Shown in pieces: positions 56,133 through 64,000 of a stretch of 64,000 nucleotides of DNA. Under the pieces are notes generated by a model. It ran no database searches. It was not told the origin of the DNA and saw nothing but the letters and a program-made list of their open reading frames with translations. This stretch comes from Pasteurella oralis. Lineage in GTDB: Bacteria; Pseudomonadota; Gammaproteobacteria; Enterobacterales; Pasteurellaceae. The stretch lies in contig NZ_NXGB01000006.1 in assembly GCF_002850605.1 (NCBI RefSeq), forward strand, positions 62,001 to 126,000. The letters are read 5' to 3'. Numbering within the stretch: position 1 is the first letter of the stretch; every line of letters starts with the position of its first letter. The translations under genes and the position numbers were made by a program.

Positions 56133-57233
56133 ATGCAAGCCAAAATTGAACAGAATCTTACCGCACTTGAGCAAGAAATGAATGAAACGATTGCAAGCAC
56201 TGTGCGTTTAACTCAATACAGTCATGGTGCAGGCTGTGGTTGTAAAATCTCGCCTAAAGTATTAGAAAAGATCCTACATTCAGAAATGGAAAAATGGGTT
56301 GATCCGCATTTGTTAGTCGGCAATGAAACCAAAGATGATGCGGCTGTTTATGATATTGGTAATGGAATCGGGATTATTAGTACGACAGATTTTTTTATGC
56401 CCATTGTCGATGATCCTTTTGATTTTGGACGTATTGCAGCGACCAATGCAATTAGTGATATTTTTGCGATGGGAGGAAAACCAATTATGGCGATCGCTAT
56501 TTTAGGTTTTCCAATTAAAAAGCTACCTGCAGAAGTGGCACAAAAAATTGTTGATGGCGGGCGTTTTGCTTGCCAACAAGCAGGTATTGCGCTTGCTGGT
56601 GGGCATTCTATTGATTCGCCAGAACCTATTTTTGGTTTAGCCGTAACAGGGATCATTCATACAGATAGAGTGAAGAAAAATGCCTCAGCAGAGGCAGATT
56701 GTAAGCTATTTTTGACTAAGCCACTTGGTATTGGTGTACTGACAACTGCAGAGAAAAAAGGCAAGTTAAAAGCTGAACACAAAGGATTGGCTACAGAAAT
56801 TATGTGCCAAATGAACTGTATTGGTACTGAGTTTGCTGAAATAGATGGTGTGACTGCAATGACGGATGTAACTGGTTTTGGTTTACTTGGGCATTTAATC
56901 GAAATTTGTGAAGGATCAGATTTGAGTGCACATGTGTATTTTAATAAAGTGAAAACGTTAGAGGGAGTTGAACGTTATATTGAAAAAGGGTGTGTACCAG
57001 GAGGAACTGAACGTAACTTTGCGAGTTATGGTCATAAAGTGAGTACTATGACAGTGTTGCAAAAAGCGATCTTATGCGATCCACAAACCTCTGGTGGTTT
57101 ATTAATTGCAGTTAAACCAGAAGCAGAGTCTGTGGTATTTGAAATTGCACAAAAAGCAGGAATTGAATTAATTGAAGTAGGAAAACTGATTACCACGAAT
57201 GAAGAAAGTGCGGTCAGAATTCAAGTCATTTAA
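56133..57233 (+). CDS. selD: Selenide, water dikinase
   Basis: A 366-residue enzyme that makes selenophosphate for selenocysteine and selenouridine synthesis. The catalytic block [20 protein letters not shown] has Cys at the redox site where some Pasteurellaceae SelD proteins carry selenocysteine. Other motifs are [47 protein letters not shown] and [15 protein letters not shown] at 56120 supports ATG 56133, which gives about 15 extra N-terminal residues compared with E. coli; ATG 56178 would remove them but lacks a good site. An uptake signal (56160-56168) lies within the extension. Another lies at the C-terminal codons (57206-57214). Confidence 0.96.
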   Translation: MQAKIEQNLTALEQEMNETIASTVRLTQYSHGAGCGCKISPKVLEKILHSEMEKWVDPHLLVGNETKDDAAVYDIGNGIGIISTTDFFMPIVDDPFDFGRIAATNAISDIFAMGGKPIMAIAILGFPIKKLPAEVAQKIVDGGRFACQQAGIALAGGHSIDSPEPIFGLAVTGIIHTDRVKKNASAEADCKLFLTKPLGIGVLTTAEKKGKLKAEHKGLATEIMCQMNCIGTEFAEIDGVTAMTDVTGFGLLGHLIEICEGSDLSAHVYFNKVKTLEGVERYIEKGCVPGGTERNFASYGHKVSTMTVLQKAILCDPQTSGGLLIAVKPEAESVVFEIAQKAGIELIEVGKLITTNEESAVRIQVI

Positions 57234-57242
57234 TAAAAAATA

Positions 57243-57272
57243 GGTTAATGCCTTGCTAGCTTAGCATTAACC
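57243..57272. terminator. Terminator between selD and hemH
   Basis: GGTTAATGC (57243-57251) and GCATTAACC (57264-57272) form a perfect 9-bp stem. The minus strand continues into TATTTTTTATT, so it is the better terminator for hemH. It may also stop selD. Confidence 0.8.
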
Positions 57273-57292
57273 CATTTAAAATTAAATACAAT

Positions 57293-58258
57293 TTATATTC
57301 TACTCAGAATCAAGTTTGCCATCATTTCAATATGTTTTGGTGTGGTATTTAATGCTGGAATGTATCGATAGGAAATACCACCATTTGTTAAGAAAATTTC
57401 TTTATTTTCTTCTTCAATTTCTTCTAATGTTTCTAAGCAGTCAGCGGCAAAGCCCGGACAGATTACCGCGATTTTGTGAATATTCTGGCTGGGTGCTTGC
57501 ATTAAAAATTGATCAGTATAAGGTTGCAGCCATTCTTCCTTACCAAAACGGGATTGAAATGATAATCCCCATTGATTTTCAGTGAAACCTAATCGATCAA
57601 TTACTTCAAGTGCAGTTTGTTTACAATGTTCGCGGTAATAATCTCCCATGTTTTCGTAACGTAGTGGGATACCGTGAAACGAGAATAGTAAAAATTCATC
57701 AGGTTGGAACTGAATTTTGATGGATTCAACTAGCGCAGAAATATAATCCTCATTTATGTGGTAAGAATGAATGAAATCAAAGGGGAGAAAACCTCGTTGG
57801 GTATGGATAACTTTAGCAAACGCATCAAAAACAGCACCAGTTGTTGAACTACTGTATTGTGGATAGAGTGGTAATACAATAAGTCTTTCTACGTGTTTTT
57901 CTAGCAACTTTTGTACAGCGTTTTCGATAGATGGATTGCCATAAGTCATACCAATTTCAACAATAATATTTTGTTTTTGTTGAATAAAATATTCTTGTAA
58001 TGCTTGCTGTTGTTGGCGTGTAATTGTGAGTAAGGGGGAACCTTGTTCTGTCCAAATAGAAGCATAATTTTTAGCAACACGTTTAGAACGTAAAGGTAGA
58101 ATAATGCCTTTTAATAACGGAAACCATTTGTAGCGTGGTAAATCTACTACACGAGGATCTGTTAAAAATTGCCATAGATAATGAGAAATTGCTTTGGGCG
58201 TTGGGTTATCAGGTGTCCCTAAGTTAACTAAAATAACGCCTATTTTTTGTTTATTCAT
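57293..58258 (-). CDS. hemH: Ferrochelatase
   Basis: A 321-residue enzyme inserting ferrous iron into protoporphyrin IX, the last step of haem synthesis. The N-terminal [20 protein letters not shown], the catalytic His in [17 protein letters not shown], the block [16 protein letters not shown] and [18 protein letters not shown] with the conserved Glu cluster are present. It overlaps the end of menI by 8 bases and is the third gene of the ydiJ-menI-hemH operon. Presence of hemH does not by itself show a full haem pathway, since many Pasteurellaceae keep only hemH and take up porphyrin. Confidence 0.96.
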   Translation of the reverse strand: MNKQKIGVILVNLGTPDNPTPKAISHYLWQFLTDPRVVDLPRYKWFPLLKGIILPLRSKRVAKNYASIWTEQGSPLLTITRQQQQALQEYFIQQKQNIIVEIGMTYGNPSIENAVQKLLEKHVERLIVLPLYPQYSSSTTGAVFDAFAKVIHTQRGFLPFDFIHSYHINEDYISALVESIKIQFQPDEFLLFSFHGIPLRYENMGDYYREHCKQTALEVIDRLGFTENQWGLSFQSRFGKEEWLQPYTDQFLMQAPSQNIHKIAVICPGFAADCLETLEEIEEENKEIFLTNGGISYRYIPALNTTPKHIEMMANLILSRI

Positions 58259-58670
58259 GATTGACCACTGAAAGAGTTAAACGAGCAATACAACAAAGTT
58301 TATTTTGTTGATCATTTATATGTATTTGCCATACTTGAATTTTTTTGCCTAAATGAACTGGCGTAGCCCTTGCTGTCACTATTCCTTCTTTGACTGGGCG
58401 GAGATGGTTGGCATTGATATCTAAACCGAGTACAGCTTGATTTTCATTTATACAACAAAAGCCTGCCATAGAACCAATCGTTTCTGCCAATGCTACTGAA
58501 AGTCCACCATGCAGAAAACCCATAGGTTGAGTAGTGCGATGATCAACGGGCATCGTGGCTTCAAGCCAATCATCACCTTGTGCACTAAATTTGATGGCGA
58601 GATGTTCAATTGCGCTACGTCGGCTGAGCTGATTCATTTGCTCAAGGCTATAATGCTTTCTCCAAATCAT
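58251..58670 (-). CDS. menI: Hotdog-fold acyl-CoA thioesterase (MenI/YdiI type)
   Basis: A 139-residue hotdog thioesterase. Core motif [20 protein letters not shown] contains the catalytic Glu. [22 protein letters not shown] and the C-terminal [10 protein letters not shown] match YdiI and its Haemophilus homologue. YdiI acts on 1,4-dihydroxy-2-naphthoyl-CoA in menaquinone synthesis and on other aryl-CoA esters; the true substrate here is not shown. It begins 3 bp after ydiJ and overlaps hemH, so the three genes form an operon. Confidence 0.9.
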   Translation of the reverse strand: MIWRKHYSLEQMNQLSRRSAIEHLAIKFSAQGDDWLEATMPVDHRTTQPMGFLHGGLSVALAETIGSMAGFCCINENQAVLGLDINANHLRPVKEGIVTARATPVHLGKKIQVWQIHINDQQNKLCCIARLTLSVVNHE

Positions 58671-58672
58671 AT

Positions 58673-61600
58673 TTATTCCAATAATGTTAATAAGGCTTGT
58701 ACAGGATGTTTAGGTTGCCATTTTTCCATGCGCTTAACTTGGCTGCGACAAGAATAGCCTGTTGCTAAACAATATTCAGGATTTTTTCCCGCTAATTTAG
58801 TTGACCAAGATAAATCATAAATTTGTTTAGACATTGTGACGTGTTTAGTTTCATGACCAAAAGTACCCGCCATACCACAGCAGCCAACGCTTTCTACCTG
58901 TAATTTTTGTCCAAACAGTGCAAAAATTTGTTGCCATTCTTTTGCACTATTGGGCAACGCTGTTGATTCGGTACAATGTGGGAATAAGTACCACTCTTGT
59001 TCTTTAAAAGTGCGGTCAGTTTTCACAAAGTTTTGTAATACGCTGTGTTCATCATCTAATTGAGTTTTTAACCATTCTTGTGATGTGAAGACATGGAATT
59101 CCCCACGTTGTTCTGCAAGTACTTCTTTGTATTCATCACGATAAGTTAGCACAATAGCAGGATCAACACCGACCATCGCAATGTCTAGTTTGGCTATCCG
59201 AGATAAAAAGTCAGCTTGATTTTTAGCTGTTTTAGCGAAACGAGTTAAGAACCCTTTAATATGTTGGGCTTTGCCATTTGGTTTAAATGGTAACAAGACT
59301 GGTTTGTAGCCTAGCGTTTGTGTAAATGCAACAAAGTCGGCAACGACTTTAGCATCATAATAAGATGTGAAGGGATCTTGTACAATCATTAAAACTTTTT
59401 GTTTTTCGACCGCACTTAATTGTTCTAATTGCTCTAATGAATCCCCTTGATAACCAATTTTGACTAATTGTTGTTGTAATGAAGGTGTTGAAAGCAGAGG
59501 GAGATCAATCAACCCTAGCATTTTTTTTGTCGCAGCTTGAGTGAATTTAGCCGCAGTAAAAAAATTGAAAAAAGTCGGTTTTTTAGCCATTAATGGAGCA
59601 AGGTATTCAACATTAGCAATCACATGATCTTTTGCAGGACGCAGGTAGCGGCTGTGATACAAATGAAAAAATCTTGAACGGAAATTGGGTACATCAATTT
59701 TGATAGGACATTGGCTCGCACAAGCTTTACAAGCTAAACAGCTATCCATTGCCGCTTTCACTTCGTGTGAAAAATCATATTCACCACGCCATTTCTGTAT
59801 TGTATTTCGTATTTTTTCGATTAAATCAGTCAGTTTTATTTCATTTTGACGAAAATCCAGCTGTTCTGGTGAGACATTTTCATTTGCCATTAAACGTAAC
59901 CACTCACGGAGAATGGCTGCACGCCCTTTTGGTGAAAATAAACGATTCTTGCTGATTTTCATTGAAGGGCACATAGTACTATGTACGTCAAAATTAAAAC
60001 ATAATCCATTTCCATTGCAATTCATTGCTCCGTTAAATACTTCGCGGATTTGTATCGGAATTTGCCGATCGTTATCTGCTCGTATTGGTGATAAAATTGA
60101 ATAAAGCTCATCTTTGCTATGCAATGGCGTACAAATTTTACCAGGATTTAAGCGATTGTCTGGATCAAATAAAAACTTGATATAACGAAGCTCTTGCCAT
60201 AATTCTGGGGTAAAATACTTTTCAGCGTATTGTGAACGCATACCTTTGCCATGTTCCCCCCAAATAAGTCCTCCATATTGGCAGGTTAATTCGGCGACTT
60301 GGTCAGAAATTTGTTTAAATAACATGACTTGTTCTTTATCACATAAATCTAATGCTGGGCGTACATGTAATACCCCCGCATCTACATGACCAAACATACC
60401 GTATTGTAGTCCTTGTTCATCTAATATCGCTCTGAACTTTGCAATATAATCTGCCAAATTTTCAGGAGGAACACAGGTATCTTCGACAAATGGAATTGGT
60501 TTTGCCGCACCTTTCGCATTACCTAATAAACCCACTGCTTTTTTACGCATCGCATAAATACGTTCAATTGAAGCTAAATCTGAACAAACTTGATAGCCAA
60601 TAATTGCATCTTGTCGCTGGGCAATTTTGTTATCTAATTCAGCACAAAGTGTATTGATTTGGCGTTGAATTGTTGCTTTATCATTGCTTGCATATTCCAC
60701 AATATTTAAACCAAGAATTGGGTTATTTTCATTTTCAGTGAGTAATTCATTGACAGAATGCCAAATAATATCTTGCTTAGCTAAATTGAGCACAGTTGAA
60801 TCGACAGTTTCGACAGAGAGTGCATTGGCTTTGACCATAAAAGGAGCATTACGTAATGCTGCATCAAAAGAGCTATATTTAACATTAATTAATGTACGGT
60901 ATTGAGGAATGGGTGTAAGATTTAAAGTCGCTTCACAAATAAAAGCAAGGGAACCTTCTGAACCGGTGAGAATACGAGTGAGGTTAAATTCACTTTCGTC
61001 TTGATTAAACACATTTTTCAGATCATAACCTGTTAAAAAACGATTGAGCTGAGGTAAATCTTGGAGGATTTTGTTACGCTTTTCTTTACAGCGTTGAAAA
61101 ACTTCTTGGTGCAGCTGATAAGCTTTTTTTGATAAATGGCTCTGTGCCAGATTTTCTAAAAATCTATCCGTTTTAACCACACTTGTATCTAGAATTTCAC
61201 CGTTCATTAAAACCGCACGCAAGCCCAATACATGATCAGAGGTTTTACCGTATTGTAATGAGCCTTGTCCTGAGGCATCGGTATTGATCATCCCGCCTAA
61301 CGTCGCACGGTTACTGGTCGAAAGCTCAGGTGAGAAAAATAGCCCATAAGGTTTTAAAAATTGGTTAAGTTGATCTTTAATTACACCTGCTTGTACTCGC
61401 ACCCAACGTTGCTCAACGTTGAGTTCTAAAATTGCGGTCATATGGCGTGAAAGATCGACAATAATATTATTGTTAATTGCTTGACCATTTGTCCCAGTTC
61501 CGCCACCACGTGGTGTAAAGGTTAAACTTTGATAGCAAGTTTGCTGTGCAAGCTTTGTAATCCTTACAAGATCTGCAACATTTTTAGGGAATAAAATTGC

Positions 61601-61759
61601 TTGAGGTAATTGCTGATAAACGCTGTTATCCGTTGCTAAAGTTAAACGTTCGGCATAGCTAGTGCTAATATCTCCATCAAAATGTTGGGTTTTTAAGTCA
61701 TTTAAATAATCATGAATAAGCGGAGAAAGTTGTGGAATATTTTTCAAACGGGGTAGCAT
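58673..61759 (-). CDS. ydiJ: FAD/Fe-S dehydrogenase YdiJ (D-2-hydroxyglutarate dehydrogenase-like)
   Basis: A 1028-residue flavoprotein. Residues about 40-270 form a FAD-binding type 4 domain (FTPRGGGTGTNGQ, LSTSNRATLGGMINTDASGQ). The FAD-linked oxidase C-terminal domain (about 275-560) has MFGHVDAGVLHVRPALD and WGEHGKGMRSQY. Next comes a ferredoxin-like Fe-S region with MNCNGNGLCFN and CLACKACASQCPIKID, and finally a cysteine-rich CCG-type domain with VGCCGMAGTFGHE. YdiJ relatives oxidise D-2-hydroxy acids, including D-2-hydroxyglutarate. The start at 61759 is chosen over a GTG at 61768; both are possible. It is the first gene of the ydiJ-menI-hemH operon. Confidence 0.94.
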   Translation of the reverse strand: MLPRLKNIPQLSPLIHDYLNDLKTQHFDGDISTSYAERLTLATDNSVYQQLPQAILFPKNVADLVRITKLAQQTCYQSLTFTPRGGGTGTNGQAINNNIIVDLSRHMTAILELNVEQRWVRVQAGVIKDQLNQFLKPYGLFFSPELSTSNRATLGGMINTDASGQGSLQYGKTSDHVLGLRAVLMNGEILDTSVVKTDRFLENLAQSHLSKKAYQLHQEVFQRCKEKRNKILQDLPQLNRFLTGYDLKNVFNQDESEFNLTRILTGSEGSLAFICEATLNLTPIPQYRTLINVKYSSFDAALRNAPFMVKANALSVETVDSTVLNLAKQDIIWHSVNELLTENENNPILGLNIVEYASNDKATIQRQINTLCAELDNKIAQRQDAIIGYQVCSDLASIERIYAMRKKAVGLLGNAKGAAKPIPFVEDTCVPPENLADYIAKFRAILDEQGLQYGMFGHVDAGVLHVRPALDLCDKEQVMLFKQISDQVAELTCQYGGLIWGEHGKGMRSQYAEKYFTPELWQELRYIKFLFDPDNRLNPGKICTPLHSKDELYSILSPIRADNDRQIPIQIREVFNGAMNCNGNGLCFNFDVHSTMCPSMKISKNRLFSPKGRAAILREWLRLMANENVSPEQLDFRQNEIKLTDLIEKIRNTIQKWRGEYDFSHEVKAAMDSCLACKACASQCPIKIDVPNFRSRFFHLYHSRYLRPAKDHVIANVEYLAPLMAKKPTFFNFFTAAKFTQAATKKMLGLIDLPLLSTPSLQQQLVKIGYQGDSLEQLEQLSAVEKQKVLMIVQDPFTSYYDAKVVADFVAFTQTLGYKPVLLPFKPNGKAQHIKGFLTRFAKTAKNQADFLSRIAKLDIAMVGVDPAIVLTYRDEYKEVLAEQRGEFHVFTSQEWLKTQLDDEHSVLQNFVKTDRTFKEQEWYLFPHCTESTALPNSAKEWQQIFALFGQKLQVESVGCCGMAGTFGHETKHVTMSKQIYDLSWSTKLAGKNPEYCLATGYSCRSQVKRMEKWQPKHPVQALLTLLE

Positions 61760-62304
61760 TTTAATCACTCTGTAAATTATTAAAATAATATGTCAATTTT
61801 AAGTAAGTAATTGTAAGTGTTTCATCTAGAATAAATAATAAGAAAGTTTATCATAGTCAAACTTTCTTTAGGTGGAAATTTTTTAAACAATAAGATTTTT
61901 ATTTATCAAAAAGGAGTCTTGATATAATAACTACAATCATTTGATAAATTCATGCTTATTTTTTGAACTTTTCAGCTCTAATTTTGGTTAAATAATGAGC
62001 GCGCTAGCTAAAAACAGTTTGATTTTATGGTATTAAGGTAGGATAATATAGGTACTTTTGAACATTCCTTTATGTGATTTATTTAAATAAAGGAAAGAAT
62101 TTGTCAAAAGAGATTAGGGCAAATTCAAGCCTTGCTAAATGTAAAGACTTAAACTTGGTAGGTTAAAAAGAGTTCACTTTTTAAATGAAAAAGTTTAAGA
62201 TGAAAATGAACACAAGTTTTTGTGTTTTGAGTTTTAATTAAAATAATTTAACTAAAACTTAGTTTTAATTTTAAAGATGACTAAATGATAAGAGGATCAT
62301 CCAA
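61760..62304 (+). promoter_or_regulatory. Long upstream region of the OmpA/P5 gene
   Basis: A 545-bp AT-rich gap between divergent ydiJ and the porin gene. A TATAAT-like box lies at 61923-61928 without a convincing -35. A hairpin with 9-bp arms TTCCTTTAT (62065-62073) and ATAAAGGAA (62087-62095) lies about 210 bases before the ATG and could be part of a long leader. No open reading frame or known RNA family was recognised. Confidence 0.4.
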
Positions 62305-63333
62305 ATGAAAAAAACTGCAATCGCATTGACTATCGCTGCACTAGCAGCAGCTTCAGTAGCACAAGCAGCTCCACAAGCTAACACTTTTTATGTAGGTGCA
62401 AAAGCTGGTTGGGCTTCTTTCCACGATGGTTTAAATCAATTCAAAGAAAATGGATATGCTGTTAAGCGTAATTCTGTGACTTATGGTGTATTCGGTGGTT
62501 ATCAAATTACTGATAACTTTGCTGTTGAATTAGGTTACGATGATTTTGGTCGTGCAAAAGTTAAATCAGAAGGTTTAACTCTAGCTAAACATACTAATCA
62601 CGGTGCGCACTTAAGCTTAAAAGCAAGTTATCCAGTATTAACAGGTTTAGATATTTATGGTCGTGTTGGCGCAGCGTTAATTCGTTCAGACTATAAAATT
62701 GCAGATGAAATGACTGCTCGGGTACAAGATTTCACTCGCAACCATAGTCTAAAAGTATCGCCAGTATTTGCAGCGGGTGTTGAATATGCATTCATTCCTG
62801 AATTAGCTGCACGTATCGAATACCAATGGGTAAATGGTGTAGGTAAATACAAAGATGTAAATGGTAATCGCCAAGACTATACACCAAGCATTGGTTCTGT
62901 AACTGCTGGTTTATCATATCGTTTTGGTCAAGCAGTAGCTATGCCTGAAATCATCAGCAAAACTTTCACGTTAAATTCTGATGTGACTTTTGGCTTTGAT
63001 AAAGCAGATTTAAAACCGGCTGCACAAACTGTATTAGATGGTATCTACGGTGAAATCGCACAATTAAAATCTGCTTCTGTAGCCGTTGCAGGTTACACTG
63101 ACCGTTTAGGTTCTGATGCTTACAACTTAAAATTATCACAACGTCGTGCTGACACAGTAGCTAATTATTTAGTTGCTAAAGGTGTTGCACAAGATGCAAT
63201 TAGCGCAACTGGTCACGGTGAAGCTAACCCTGTAACTGGTAACAAATGTGATTCAGTTAAAGGTCGTAAAGCGCTTATCGCTTGTTTAGCTGATGATCGT
63301 CGCGTTGAAATCGCTGTTAAAGGTAACAAATAA
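62305..63333 (+). CDS. ompP5: OmpA-family outer membrane protein P5
   Basis: A 342-residue OmpA-type protein. The signal peptide ends AAASVAQA, with cleavage before APQANTFYVGAKAGW. Residues about 22-215 form an eight-stranded barrel with alternating aromatic strands (YGVFGGYQITDNFAVELGY, ARIEYQWVNGVGKY). The OmpA C-terminal peptidoglycan-binding domain has FGFDKADLKPAAQ and the diaminopimelate-binding region GYTDRLGSDAYNLKLSQRRA. Two Cys near the end (NKCDSVKGRKALIAC) are the usual disulfide pair. AGAGGAT precedes the ATG. It is divergent from ydiJ, as in Haemophilus. Confidence 0.96.
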   Translation: MKKTAIALTIAALAAASVAQAAPQANTFYVGAKAGWASFHDGLNQFKENGYAVKRNSVTYGVFGGYQITDNFAVELGYDDFGRAKVKSEGLTLAKHTNHGAHLSLKASYPVLTGLDIYGRVGAALIRSDYKIADEMTARVQDFTRNHSLKVSPVFAAGVEYAFIPELAARIEYQWVNGVGKYKDVNGNRQDYTPSIGSVTAGLSYRFGQAVAMPEIISKTFTLNSDVTFGFDKADLKPAAQTVLDGIYGEIAQLKSASVAVAGYTDRLGSDAYNLKLSQRRADTVANYLVAKGVAQDAISATGHGEANPVTGNKCDSVKGRKALIACLADDRRVEIAVKGNK

Positions 63334-63365
63334 TTAATTTGTTAAGCTTATAGCAAGAATTATTG

Positions 63366-63399
63366 AAAGACCTAAACTTATGTTTAGGTCTTTTCTTTT
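63366..63399 (+). terminator. Intrinsic terminator of the OmpA/P5 gene
   Basis: AAAGACCTAAAC (63366-63377) and GTTTAGGTCTTT (63382-63393) form a perfect 12-bp stem with a 4-base loop, followed by TCTTTTA. Confidence 0.92.
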
Positions 63400-63430
63400 A
63401 TCAATTGGTTTAAATTTAAAGGAACTTGAA

Positions 63431-64000
63431 ATGAAAAAGTGGATTGCTATTATTTTAGTAGCGGTTGTTGCTGGTTTTACTTTAATGACTAGCTACAATG
63501 GCTTAGTCAAAGCAGAAGAAGAAATTGATTCTGTGTGGGCAAGTGTTGAATCAGCATACCAACGTCGTGCAGATCTTATTCCAAATTTAGTGAATACCGT
63601 GAAGGGACAAGCTAATTTTGAGCAAGAAACGTTAACAAAAGTGACGGAAGCGCGTGCTAAAGCATCACAAACAAAAATTGATCCTTCAAATCTTTCGGAA
63701 GAACAGCTTGCTAAATTCCAACAACATCAAAATGAAGTTGGCTCTGCTTTATCCCGTTTATTAGTCACAGTGGAACAATATCCTACGCTTAGAGCCAATG
63801 ACGCTTTTATGAACTTACAAGTACAGCTTGAAGGGACAGAAAATCGTATTAATGTGGCGCGTAATAAGTTTAATGAAGCGGCTCGTGTATATAATCAAAA
63901 TGTACGTCAATTCCCAACCAAACTTGCGGCTATGATATTTGGCTTTAAAGAGAAACCGTATTTTAGATCAGTAGAAGGTGCGCAAAATGCACCAACAGTG
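63431..64000 (+). CDS. lemA: LemA family protein (3' end outside window)
   Basis: The first 190 codons of a LemA-family gene, with no stop before the window ends. The protein has an N-terminal membrane segment (WIAIILVAVVAGFTLM) followed by the family signature SYNGLVKAEEEIDSVWASVE, then YQRRADLIPNLVNTVKG, and a long helical periplasmic region ending MIFGFKEKPYF. LemA proteins are membrane-anchored helical bundles of unclear function, often near TPM-domain or peptidase genes. AAAGGAAC precedes the ATG. It lies downstream of the porin terminator and so has its own transcript. Confidence 0.94.
   Translation, partial: MKKWIAIILVAVVAGFTLMTSYNGLVKAEEEIDSVWASVESAYQRRADLIPNLVNTVKGQANFEQETLTKVTEARAKASQTKIDPSNLSEEQLAKFQQHQNEVGSALSRLLVTVEQYPTLRANDAFMNLQVQLEGTENRINVARNKFNEAARVYNQNVRQFPTKLAAMIFGFKEKPYFRSVEGAQNAPTV

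Noticed and set aside
56226-56250. Selenocysteine codon in selD
   Set aside because: The redox position is encoded by TGT (Cys); no in-frame TGA occurs in the motif, so no recoding is needed.
1-64000. CRISPR arrays, toxin-antitoxin pairs, prophage genes, restriction systems or secretion effectors
   Set aside because: No evenly spaced direct repeats, no phage structural or integrase genes, and no recognisable defence genes were found when reading the window.

Overview
The window comes from a member of the Pasteurellaceae in the Haemophilus/Pasteurella/Aggregatibacter branch. The DNA is AT-rich and carries about 24 exact copies of the Hin-type uptake signal core AAGTGCGGT, in either orientation. 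Gene neighbourhoods match that family (thiBPQ-bioB, glnE, comEC-msbA-lpxK-ycaR-kdsB, uvrC-pgsA-tRNA, ydiJ-menI-hemH next to an OmpA/P5 porin). I cannot name the species from the sequence alone.

Layout. 0-4.2 kb: the end of nspC and a carboxynorspermidine dehydrogenase (polyamine synthesis), then an uncharacterised TIM-barrel-like protein and a two-domain methyltransferase. 4.2-12 kb: glnE on the minus strand, then a TPP-riboswitch-controlled thiamine transporter (thiBPQ) and bioB. 12-15.7 kb: N-acetylglucosamine uptake and catabolism (nagE divergent from nagBA). 15.8-24.8 kb: purU, hns, a lysine-riboswitch-controlled NhaC-family transporter (lysW-like), ilvIH, cra, sanA, and metX behind a MetJ-type operator. 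25-27.6 kb: dksA-pcnB-folK, with pcnB probably starting at AUU. 27.8-36.6 kb: comEC/rec2 broken by a one-base frameshift, then the lipid A/Kdo genes msbA-lpxK-ycaR-kdsB, uvrC and pgsA.

36.6-38.3 kb holds no intact gene. It contains a frameshifted IS3-type transposase remnant and other decayed coding fragments, inserted between pgsA and its usual tRNA neighbours. tRNA-Gly and tRNA-Leu follow, and then a complete 14-gene tad locus (flp1-flp2-tadV-rcpCAB-tadZABCDEFG, 38.9-50.6 kb) for tight-adherence Flp pili. No uptake signal core was seen by eye from about 35.5 to 52.9 kb. That fits later acquisition of the tad block or a different selective history.

50.8-64 kb: a 2-Cys peroxiredoxin, metC, a gluconate module (gntP/gntK/gntR with two GntR-type operators and a perfect CRP palindrome), selD, the ydiJ-menI-hemH operon, an OmpA/P5 porin and the start of a LemA-family gene.

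Many convergent or operon-end terminators are built from inverted pairs of uptake signals. The strongest second-look items are the comEC frameshift, the AUU start of pcnB, the lysine riboswitch, the uptake-signal-free tad block with its flp1/flp2 hairpin, and the uncharacterised pair at 1.8-4.2 kb. I did not find an obviously new multigene system.
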